From contig MVBO01000026.1 in the NCBI GenBank assembly GCA_002261195.1, positions 29,843 through 93,842 of the forward strand: a DNA stretch of 64,000 nt, in the 5' to 3' direction. Below are positions 21,072 to 29,929 of this stretch, one piece after another (position 1 is the first letter of the stretch; each line of letters starts with the position of its first letter). The position numbers and the translations under genes are program-made. Under the pieces are notes generated by a model. That model saw only the letters and a list, made by a program, of their open reading frames with translations. It had not been told where the DNA came from and did not search any database. The stretch is from Bifiguratus adelaidae. Taxonomy: Eukaryota; Mucoromycota; Endogonomycetes; Endogonales.

Positions 21072-22615
21072 CTATAGACATTGTGGATGATAGGCGAGTC
21101 CAGTCTCGCCTTCGCTGGTGGCAGTCTCTGAAGATCTTGCGCCTGTCTGCATGCCTCTCCAGGTGCGCAAAGCAGGCGGTAGAAATTTGAATTGCGGGGA
21201 GTCAAATCGGAGAATCTTGCGACATTTCTGGCAAGATGCGGTGAGCAAGTCTTGATAGGACGAGATCCATGTCTGACATTGTACATGTGAGTTGACAACG
21301 TGCTACGGAACGTCAACATACCAACAAGTCATGGATGGCTTTTTCGGGAGGTGAGTGGGAAAATGATTCGATGGCCAAGAGTCCAATCTGGGTGACTTTC
21401 TGAAAGACGCCATGCTCAGACTCTTCTGTGAAGTTTTTCTGAGAGTACATCAATCGACTTCATAATTGGTGTCTTTGACGTATACTCACATGTTCCTTGA
21501 TGCCATGGAAAATGAGTTGATTCATGTACAATGTATTGTCCTCATCTAAGCGTACGTCGAGTTTGGCTCGTAGCACACCAGGAAGGATAATCTGCGTGTG
21601 ATCAATGAGCATGAAAATTCAGAGAAATTGACTTAAGTTTACCTCGTATTGATGATGCTGCACATCGCTATGACCATTCTCCCCAGCAGTGATTTTGTTA
21701 ATAATAGTATCGCCAGCGTCTGTTGCACGCAAGATTCGCCAGCTGTTGATGATGTCGTCTAAAAGTGGAACACTAATGCGGAGGTTACTCGGGACGCAGC
21801 TACTCTAGCGTACAGTATCATACCTTGGATATCTGCCTATTATGTCATTTGAAAGGGATGTGAAATCGAGCAAATCACTTTGTACTGTCAATATCGTACT
21901 GTACGTTTTGTATCTGAGTATAAACTCACATGTGCGACTCTGATCCGGATTCCTTTAGGGATGACTGTAGAGGAAGGGCTTGATCAGAGGAATTGGTACG
22001 AATGTTTAGGAAGGTAGGATCCGCAGACGCTCTAAGCACCATTTCACTAAGCAGGGCTCATAAGCAAGGTATACGTGAACGACATGGCAACACTTACTTT
22101 GTATAAAGTGGTTTGATGTCCATATTGGCCGTCATCCCTTTAGACTGTGCGTAGATCAAGACATCTTGAAGCAGGTAAGCATGACGGCAATATCAGCTTT
22201 ATGGATGTGTACTTACTGCTGGCCGCATCAACCATCTGCGTTAGATCCTTGAAACAACCATGAGCATTCTGATACGCGTAATTGAATTTTCGAGCAATAT
22301 CAGGAGGGGCTATCAAGCAGACTCAGTCCTTGTGTTGTGCCGCATGAACGATGCTAGGATGTATTAACTCACCTTCTGATGTATCTATATCGTACATGGA
22401 GTGGACAGCAATCCGAAGTTGATTGACCTACACCATGTTTACCACAAATGTCGCGACTCAAGTGCCACGTAGCATACCTTTGCCATCATGTCCTGTACTC
22501 TGATAATACCCTCCTTAAACTTTTCAAGCTGTACAGACACTTGTCGAGCATCGTGAATGTCCACGTTACCCGGAGTATGTGGAGGTGGAGTTGTCTTGAG
22601 AGCGTCTCCAGCCAT
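21072..22615 (-). CDS. MED27: Mediator complex subunit 27 (MED27)
   Basis: Mediator tail subunit linking activators to RNA polymerase II. The gene is split into about nine short exons, so no single reading frame reveals it. Exon 1 from 22615 reads MAGDALKTTPPPHTP to VQDMMAK. Later exons give NQLRIAVHSMYDIDTSEG, PPDIARKFNYAYQNAHGCF, KDLTQMVDAAS, EMVLRASADPTFLNI, LLDDIINSWRILRATDAG, ILPGVLRAKLDV and VTQIGLLAIESFSHSPPEKA. The last exon is diagnostic: WISSYQDLLTASCQKCRKIL ... FLPPALRTWR ... LAYHPQCL and stop, matching the MED27 C-terminal zinc-binding segment with C-x2-C and H-x3-C. About 330 residues. A 9-base microexon may lie inside the 21840-21925 intron. The start codon is 33 bases from that of the divergent FPGT gene. 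Confidence 0.85.
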
Positions 22616-22648
22616 GGAAAGGTTTCCCAAATTGGGCTTTCGTCCTAA
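22616..22648. promoter_or_regulatory. 33-base bidirectional spacer between MED27 and FPGT start codons
   Basis: The ATG of MED27 (minus, 22615) and the ATG of FPGT (plus, 22649) face away from each other with only 33 bases between. Promoter elements and 5' leaders must overlap each other's coding sequence, or one of the starts lies further downstream. Confidence 0.6.
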
Positions 22649-24633
22649 ATGTCTTTGACCGACAGACTGTCAGAGTGTCTAGGCGCTGCTTACAGACGCA
22701 ACAAGTATCTCTACGAGCAGGTCTTGGGCGCGAAAGCTGGTTCTCCACGGTTCTGGGACGTGGTTGTGCTTACTGCGTGTGATGACGTTCAGAAAGAGAG
22801 GTATGAGCGGGAACTTGCGGATCGCTCCTATGGCGGCAGCATCCCGTCAAGGACAAGGTAAGCGGTGGAGCGCCAGTATTTCGTCGATAATTTCATCTGA
22901 TTTAGCTTGCAAGGTACATTGTAGTAGCGGATCCGCCGGGACCCAAGGTCGGCAGTGGAGGATCGACGTTGATCGTTTTGGATCGTCTAGCTGAGATGTT
23001 TGATTCAGACCTCGCTACTATGCGCGTCCTACTCATTCATGCAGGCGGTTATTGCAAACGATTACCGCATGCTAGTAGAATCGGCAAGATTTTCGCCACC
23101 TTACCTTCCTCAGGTGGGCTCTTTTAGCATTGTGGTCAGCTGCTTAGCATTTGCTCACTGGATGTCCTACCAGATGATCATGGCATGTCTATGCTCAATC
23201 TAAAATTAATTCTGTATATGGAACTGTTGCAGAACTTGACTCCTGGTGTAGGTACTGACGATGTAGATCGAAGCCGATACTCAAGTAATTCATTAGGTAT
23301 TCTTGACGAGTGCGGATGGCATTGAATTGCTCTATTCGCAAAATGGGTGAGCAGATGACGATATCTTACCAAAATCGAGCTAACCTACGCCAGACAATTC
23401 CCGGCACCAGGACCGGGTATAACGGCACTAGGACATCCTTCCCCGCTCGCTATTGGCACGACCCATGGTGTCTACTGCATAGATGACGGGGACAATCAGG
23501 CTCGTAAAGATTTACAATTGCCACCAGCTGAACGTACAGCGGTTAGACGTGAATGCAAGAGATTCCTGCACAAGCCGACCATCGACATGATGAAGCAACA
23601 GGGTGCCTTTCTGAATGCTGAGGTGAGATGATGGAGCGAGCGCAGTGATAGGCACTTACGAACAATCTACAGGTCGGAGAAGATATTGTCTACACCGACA
23701 GCGCCTATTTCTTTGACCATTCAACAACAAGGACCATGATACAGGCAAGCACTACACGTCGGAGCAGTCTTGTAGCTCACTAGGACTTTATAGATCTACA
23801 AGCAATTGGCCCCGATACGATGTGAATTGGAGGCATGGGCAGATTTTCTTCCCTTTGGTACCAATACTCACCAATCCGACGGTGATAGTGATGTTTTGAG
23901 TGGCGACCGTGCTGAAAGCGTTACCCTCACCCAAACGCGAAAGAAGCTTGTCGATCTACTGCGACTCTCTGGTACATCACTCCAAGTCCTTGTGCTGAAT
24001 TCTTCCAAATTCTATCACATTGGCACAATGGACGAGTTCCTGGACCTTTGCTGCGCCAATCCTTACTTTCGATCCGAATTGGCCATCTCAAAATCCAATT
24101 CTTCCACCGATCCCATCGATCATTGCGAAGCAGTAGATTGCCAGTTTCAGGAGGCGCCAAAAGGCGGAGCGGCAAGCTTCATCCACAGGTGCACCTTCAA
24201 AGGACAAGCCAATGTTGGACGACGATGCCTCCTTGTCGGCTGTGAATTTGGAGGCGACGTAACTATCAAAGAAAACACTTGCATGTTCGTCGTTCAGGTC
24301 ACATTGGCAAAACATTTCCACGTGCCGGACGCGTACTCAGCAAATCGATTCGGCTATGCTGCCTTCGTGCTCTCCACCAACGATGATGTCAAAAAGACCG
24401 GCTACCTCTCCAAGGATATACCCAATGCGTTGTGTATCTTCAACACACCAGCCGTGTCATTCATTCAAAATACCTCCTCCCTTAGCCTAGACAAGCCCTA
24501 TTCTATATGGAATCTCCCCATATACCCTGTGTGCAGCACTCGAGAGCAAGCTACACAATCAGCTCTCCAATTGATGCACCGTAAGCCCGTAGATGCGATA
24601 TCCTTTGTCTCCATGGCCGGCTTGATTGAGTGA
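22649..24633 (+). CDS. FPGT: fucose-1-phosphate guanylyltransferase (GDP-L-fucose pyrophosphorylase)
   Basis: Makes GDP-L-fucose from L-fucose-1-phosphate and GTP in the fucose salvage pathway. The start MSLTDRLSECLG is followed by SPRFWDVVVLTACDDVQKER, and after an intron by the nucleotide-sugar loop VGSGGSTLIVLD and VLLIHAGGYCKRLP, all FPGT hallmarks. Further exons read LNLKLILYMELLQNLTPG, FLTSADGIELLYSQNG, HPSPLAIGTTHGVYCID, RFLHKPTIDMMKQQGAF and VYTDSAYFFDHSTT, then a left-handed helix-like C-terminal domain to the stop. About 530 residues against about 590 in mammals. One intron (23745-23793) uses a GC donor. NAP1 starts 54 bases downstream. The enzyme is rare in fungi and fits basal lineages that make fucosylated polymers. 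Confidence 0.9.
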
Positions 24634-24687
24634 CTGTTTTGGATAAAGAATTTGCTCTTGACTGATACACATTTTTCTCTCACTGCC

Positions 24688-26197
24688 ATGGATAGTTCGG
24701 GTGAGTCGTCGTGTATATGCTATCCAAGAGGGGCATAGTTGCTCATCTCGTCTCGTGTGCTGTAGGTATCGATATCAAGAACAAAAAGGGCAACATCTCC
24801 AACGTGGCTCCCACTCCACAAAACACGCCACTTCCCGGCGCGCCAATCACCACGACTTCGTTCCGACCAGACGAGGCCGTGATTGAAGAAGATGAGAACG
24901 ATGACCAGCTCGCTGATCTTCCCTCCGGTGGTAAGTATTACATCAGACGGATGTCACGTTTGAACATAATCTGACGTGTGACGCATCCGTGTGAAAACGT
25001 TAGCTCTCAAAGGTGCATTCACAAACAACCCTGCTCTTTTGGGCATGTTGCAAGGAAAACTGGGTACCCTAGTGGGTCGCGATAGTGGCTACATTAAGTC
25101 GCTTCCCAAGCCAGTGCAAGACCGTATTAACAGCTTGAAGGCTCTTCAAGAGAAGCACGGAGAATTGGAGAAGGAGTTTCAGCATGAAATTCTCGCCTTG
25201 GAGAAGAAATATGCTGAGCTGTACAAGCCCATCTACCAAAGACGCAGCGACATCGTAAATGGCAAGGCTGATCCGACAAAGGAAGAGATTGAGATTGGCG
25301 AGAAGGTAGACGAAGACTTGGAAGAGCAAGGAGAAGGTGCAAAGGTGGAAGAGACGGGAGACGAAGACGAGGGAGCTGACACCAAGGGTATTCCGGAATT
25401 CTGGCTCACGGCCATGAAGAACCACACTATTCTTGGAGAGTTGATCACGGACAAAGACGAAGAAGCCCTCAAGCACCTTATCAATGTCCGCATGTCCTAT
25501 CTTCCTGAACCTGGATTCAAGCTTGAGTTCGAATTCGCTCCTAACCCTTTCTTCAACAACACCGTCCTCACTAAGACATACTATTACCAAGATCAAGCAG
25601 GCTATGGTGGTGATTTCATCTACGATCACGCTGAGGGTACAGAGATTGACTGGAAAGCGGGCAAGGATTTGACAGTCAAGGTTGAAAAGAGAACGCAACG
25701 CCACAAGGGAACCAACAAGACTCGCGTGGTGAAGCGTACCGTGCCAGCAGAGACCTTTTTCCATTTCTTCAAGCCCCCAGTTGTACCTGATGAAGAAGAT
25801 AATGAGGTGGATGAGGATGAGATAGAAGAGCTCGACCAACGACTAGAGGCTGATTACCAATTGGGCGAAGACTTTAAGGAGAAGATCATTCCTCACGCTA
25901 TTGATTGGTTCACCGGCAAGGCTCTGGCATTTGAAGAATTGGATGACGATGAATTGGATGTAAGCTGTTGTGGTTTTCCGTGGATGAAAATGAAATTAAT
26001 GCGCTTCGTAAGGAGGACTACGAGGACGAATTCGATGAGGATGAGGATGACGAAGATGACGAAGATGAAGACGACGAGGAAGAAGATGATGCCACCGTAA
26101 GTAATCTCGCACGAACATAAGCTCACCAGCTCATTTTGCATGTGATTCCCAGGCTCCCGCACAAGGCCAAGCTGCACCCGAATGCAAGCAGTCCTAG
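24688..26197 (+). CDS. NAP1: nucleosome assembly protein NAP1
   Basis: Histone H2A-H2B chaperone and shuttle factor. A tiny first exon encodes MDSSG, followed by intron 24701-24765, an acidic N-terminal tail, a second intron (about 24932-25004), then the NAP core: dimerisation helix with LPKPVQDRINSLKALQEKHG and YAELYKPIYQRR, and the earmuff/beta region with IPEFWLTAMKNH, EFEFAPNPFFNNTVLTKTYY, ETFFHFFKPP. The C-terminal tail is almost pure Asp/Glu (FDEDEDDEDDEDEDDEEEDD) over two further introns. The protein ends in CKQS, a CaaX farnesylation box as in animal NAP1L proteins. About 420 residues. The intron at about 25960-26013 contains an open in-frame acidic stretch, so its exact ends are less sure. 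Confidence 0.95.
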
Positions 26198-26295
26198 AAG
26201 CATATTTCAATTGAATGATACACTCTCTAATGTTTGAATAGCGCGAGACTGTAAAGCTAATAAAGCCACCAAAAAATTGGAAGTAGGATCTCACG

Positions 26296-27323
26296 ATGCA
26301 AGGTCCCGTTGCTCTCTTACCACGGCTACTGCCGTCTTTTGTCCTCACCTCCCGTGCGAGTCTAGGCGCTACAAGATCGCTAGGCATTCACACCACCTCA
26401 CTTCCTTCCTTCTCTCTCAGTGCTGCCCGATCCTTTGCAACTCGTCGGGAAGCACCATCGGTCGTTGTCCGTGATTTCGGCGTCATTGGCAAGTATGCCC
26501 TAGATCTCTTCACGGACGTGAGATTGACAAGACCATAGCCAACTATGTGCCACCCGAACCCGCTAACCGACCGGCCCTGAGTGAGTTACGAAAGTGGAGT
26601 TTGGTCAAGTGGAGAAACATGCGCAACTCGGTTCAGAACCTTATGGGGTAAGTCTTCGTTGCATAAGGTGAAAGCGATTGACGCGGCGTAGGGTGGGATT
26701 GGTCAAGTATCGATCCGAGTATGAAAAGTGGAACACGGCCAAGTTCTTGCAATTGGCCCAAGAAACTTACAAGGACATGAATGATGCCTTTGCCAGGTAC
26801 ATGTGATTATAGATTGCCCAGGCGACCTTTCATTGACCAAGCTCCACAGAGGTGATCGAAGAATTCTGGAAGAAGTGTGTCTGGATAGCATGTATTCGGT
26901 CAGTATGGCGCAAAGATGTCGTCCCATAACTGACGCAATCATAGACCCTGAAGAATCAAATCAAGTCGCGACAACCACACCAAACATTGGAATGGCGGTA
27001 TCATGGAGATGTAGAGGCTCCTCGGATTGTATGTGTTCGATGTATGGGTTCAGGAGGACTGAGGCGGACGGGACTCGCGATTGCCCAAATCACGGTTCGT
27101 CTCAATTCGCTACAGGCAAGTATCTTGCGACATTCCGTCGTTCTTTGTCTGAAAGGATCTTTAGAGCATGGCAGTCTATGACAAGAAGGGGAGATTGGTC
27201 GCCGGTGATTCAGACAAGGCGATCCCTGTCCTAGAATACCTTGTTTTCCAGCGTATTCTTTCTGATCCGAACGATACATGGCGGATCTATGGCAAAGTAT
27301 CGGAAACTGTACAAAAGTTTTGA
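26296..27323 (+). CDS. mitochondrial ribosomal protein mL45 / MBA1-like (Tim44-like fold)
   Basis: Large mitoribosome subunit protein that ties the ribosome to the inner membrane insertion machinery. It begins with a strong mitochondrial presequence (MQGPVALLPRLLPSF, rich in Arg/Ser, no acidic residues for 45 positions). Later exons read WSLVKWRNMRNSVQNLM, GLVKYRSEYEKWNTAKFLQ, EFWRYHGD-like TLEWRYHGDVEAPRI, LAIAQITVRLNSLQ, then after a GC-AG intron (27116-27164) SMAVYDKKGRLVAGDSD and VLEYLVFQRILSDPNDTWRI with YGKVSE. The last part matches mL45. Near 26519 the frame is ambiguous: either a 75-base intron (26519-26593) or a one-base slip keeping the peptide EIDKTIANYVPPEPANRP. About 270 residues. 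Ends 45 bases from the convergent bL32m gene. Confidence 0.8.
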
Positions 27324-27368
27324 ATAGATTTCATGTTTAGACTATGATACAATGTCTCTATGCCAGCG

Positions 27369-27731
27369 CTAATGAGCCTCCACCTCTCGTACTTGTTCCT
27401 TGACCTTTCGCTTGATCTCCCGATAGCAGTTCAAGCATAAATGATGAAACAACTGGTGCGATCCGCATATTGGACAAGTCTTCATATCGGTACGGTTCTT
27501 GAGACCCTTGTTGGAGGCTCTCATGCGCTTCTTGGAATGCGATGTCTTCTTTTTCGGTACGGCCAACAAGAAGGCTTCCGTGAGCCATTGTGGGAGCGTA
27601 ATGGCTAATGGTCGGGACAAGAGTGAAGGTAGAGTTGTGGTAAGTGGAGTAGTGAGTGCAAGTGTACCGAATGAGCGTGAGAGAAGCCCTTGATGTGGTG
27701 ATCGTCTAAAGAGCGACATCATGTTTGCCAT
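27369..27731 (-). CDS. MRPL32: mitochondrial large ribosomal subunit protein bL32m
   Basis: Single-exon gene, 120 residues from the Met at 27731. An N-terminal presequence (MANMMSLFRRSPHQGLLSRS) precedes the bL32 core VPKKKTSHSKKRMRASNKGL and the zinc knuckle TCPICGSHQLFHHLCLNCYR, with C-x2-C ... C-x2-C complete. In yeast the mature form is made by an m-AAA protease cut, which would fall before VPKKKTS here. The exact start among three nearby Met codons (27731, 27722, 27719) is uncertain. Divergent from the pterin dehydratase gene by 35 bases. Confidence 0.95.
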   Translation of the reverse strand: MANMMSLFRRSPHQGLLSRSFGTLALTTPLTTTLPSLLSRPLAITLPQWLTEAFLLAVPKKKTSHSKKRMRASNKGLKNRTDMKTCPICGSHQLFHHLCLNCYREIKRKVKEQVREVEAH

Positions 27732-27766
27732 CAAAAAGTGTCCGAAGCCACCAAAATTGAAATTCA
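27732..27766. promoter_or_regulatory. 35-base bidirectional spacer between bL32m and PCBD start codons
   Basis: The two start codons point away from each other with 35 bases between them. Transcription presumably starts inside or very near the neighbouring coding sequence, or downstream Met codons are used in bL32m. Confidence 0.55.
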
Positions 27767-28175
27767 ATGAAGACACTTTTGCTGACACGCGCCTTGCATA
27801 CAACTGTCGCTCGGTCACTGGCCAAGCCAGTTCGACTGACGGCTCAAGAACGTGTCGAGAAGCTAGCACCTCTTGAAGGACGACAGTGGAAGGTACAACA
27901 AGGCAGAGACGCCATTGAAAAGGAGTTCTTGTTCAAGGACTTTGAGGAGGCGTTTGCGTTTATGACTAGCGTCGCTTTACGCGCTGAAAAAATGAACCAT
28001 CATCCAGAATGGTTTAATGTAGGTGTGAATCGTCATCAACGCTTGCTCATCGGTGTAGGTATATAATCGGGTTTCGGTGACGCTGTCCACCCATGATTGT
28101 CAGGGTCTATCCAAGAACGATGTTGAACTGGCCACCTATTGTGATCGTGTGTATAGTAAAGCAAGGACTCTTTGA
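27767..28175 (+). CDS. pterin-4a-carbinolamine dehydratase (PCD/DCoH)
   Basis: Dehydrates 4a-hydroxy-tetrahydrobiopterin, recycling the cofactor of aromatic amino acid hydroxylases. The N-terminus [20 protein letters not shown] looks like a mitochondrial presequence. The core has [20 protein letters not shown] and the active-site motif [10 protein letters not shown], then after a 40-base intron (28019-28058) [13 protein letters not shown] and [17 protein letters not shown]. Both His residues and the conserved His of STHD are present. About 122 residues, normal for the family. The mitochondrial location is inference from the presequence. Confidence 0.92.
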
Positions 28176-28294
28176 AGCATCAATCATGCACAATGACACT
28201 CCGTTTATTCCATTTGATATTGCTGGCTATGATGGCATGGTTTAGCAATGTACAAAATTTGGAGGCAAAAGGGCTGATGAGCAGACTTTGCCAA

Positions 28295-29758
28295 TCATTC
28301 TTCCTCTTCACTTTCTTCCTCGTCGCTATCAGCGTTCTCTCGGAGCCACTTGACAAAAGGTTCCATTTGCTTCAAGAAGACGGTTTTACCGGACGGCTTT
28401 GCACCTTTCTCGTACCAATAAATGATGGCATTCTCGGAGAGGACATCTTGCTTGTAGAGCAATTGGACGATTTGTCGAAAATGTTTAATCAATTTTGCGT
28501 CATCGTAGCAAAAGGTCTGAACGCGTTGCAAGAGAATGATTTCGGTTTTGGGCGAGGTTGTGAAAGCAGTCAGAACCTTGGCCCATTGCTAAGATGGCTT
28601 TAGTAACTGCAACTGATATCCATTCGCTAATCAGCCACTTACATTAACCTGTCGCAAGGTTTGCGTCTCGACTTGATCTGGACGCGTGTTTATAAGATCA
28701 ATAGAGCTCATAATAGCGGTCCAGAGCATCTGCGCAGCATCTTGTTCAGAAAAGCCACTCTCCTTCATCTGTTGCTTGACATAGACAACGACTTCTTGAG
28801 CAGAGGCATCACCCTTGAGCATTTCCTCAAGTTGTGAGGTGAACTCGCCCTTGATGTTGTTGCGCTGTCCTTTCTGATAGAATTCGAGGAACGGACCCAT
28901 GTCCTCCGCTTTGTAATGCTGTTGCAGGTGCTCGGCATCCCTCTTGGTCGGTGGAAAGAAATCCAAAAGCTTCTCTGAAATCCCGGCAGAAGTCAAGCCT
29001 CGGCCAACTTGATCCATGCCTTGTTGAGCCAAGCAAGTCTTGAAAACGAGAGTCGAGAAGCGCAAAGCATGTCCTATAGGAAAAGCTTTGAGTACAGATG
29101 AATAGATAGATGTAAGAGCATACCATCTTTAACAAGATAATCCTTGAAGAGAACCTTCAACACATTGTAGGAGGCCAATTGAGTGGTGATAAAATAGGCA
29201 GTGGCGATGGCCAACTTTGAATCTTCCTCAGGAGTCCACTTGTTGATGTACTGCAAGATATTCTGCAAAGTCTCTTCGAATGCTTTGGAGAGATACTTGT
29301 ATCGACGAATGAGCTTGTTAAGAACATCTACCCGTTTCTTGATCGCCGTAGGTGTCTCCTCGCAAGAGAAGATGCTGAACGAGAATCGTCCTCCTTCATC
29401 ATCAATAATACCTCCGGGCTCTAATGTTAAAGTGTGAGTGTTCATCCATCCATGTGCATCAATCACATACCGAGGATACCACCAGTGATAAGGATCTCGA
29501 AAAGTGGATCGCCGTACTTGCGGTAATCTAGATTATTTCCAGTTGTATCGAGCTTTGCAGAAAAGGCGTCAAGGTCGTCCTCTGGAACAGTTCCAACAAC
29601 TGACAAAAACTGATCCCTAAAGACTACATACCGAGGCCCCTGGTCAGTTCATGGTACCAAAAATGCTCACAACAACTCACTTTCAGGCTCGTATTTAGCT
29701 TGCGCTTTTTGAACACCCTAATCATCGCGCCGGTCAGTCCCAAGTCATCGGTGGCCAT
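28295..29758 (-). CDS. eIF5-mimic protein (BZW1/BZW2, W2 domain)
   Basis: Translation regulator that competes with eIF5 for eIF2 and tightens start-codon choice. Start MATDDLGLTGAMI at 29758, then VFKKRKLNTSLK, and exons with YVVFRDQFLSVVGTVPEDDL, LDTTGNNLDYRKYGDPLFEI, the family core LNKLIRRYKYLSKAFEETLQ, and GRGLTSAGISEKLLDFFPP. The C-terminal W2 domain includes YVKQQMKESGF, LLQRVQTFCYDD, LLYKQDVLSENAIIYWYEKG and FLKQMEPFVKWLRE, then an acidic tail DSDEEESEEEE. About 410 residues, as in animals. It is absent from budding yeast, so its presence helps place the organism. Divergent by 171 bases from the ankyrin-bromodomain gene. Confidence 0.93.
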
Positions 29759-29929
29759 CCGTGTCGACTACACCTTTCTTTGCTTTATTCTTGCACCATT
29801 CAGAGCTGGTTTGACATGGGTGGAGGGTTGCGTTGACATATAGTGTCAGGCGATCGGCAGACGAAAGAGAGGAATGAAATTGACGACGTCACAAGGCTTT
29901 TAGAGCACGCATGAGAGGGCAGGGACAAG

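Noticed and set aside
25069-25839. 256-codon minus-strand frame over NAP1
   Set aside because: Antisense to the NAP1 core, hydrophobic-looking only because acidic codons read backwards give Leu, Phe and Ile.
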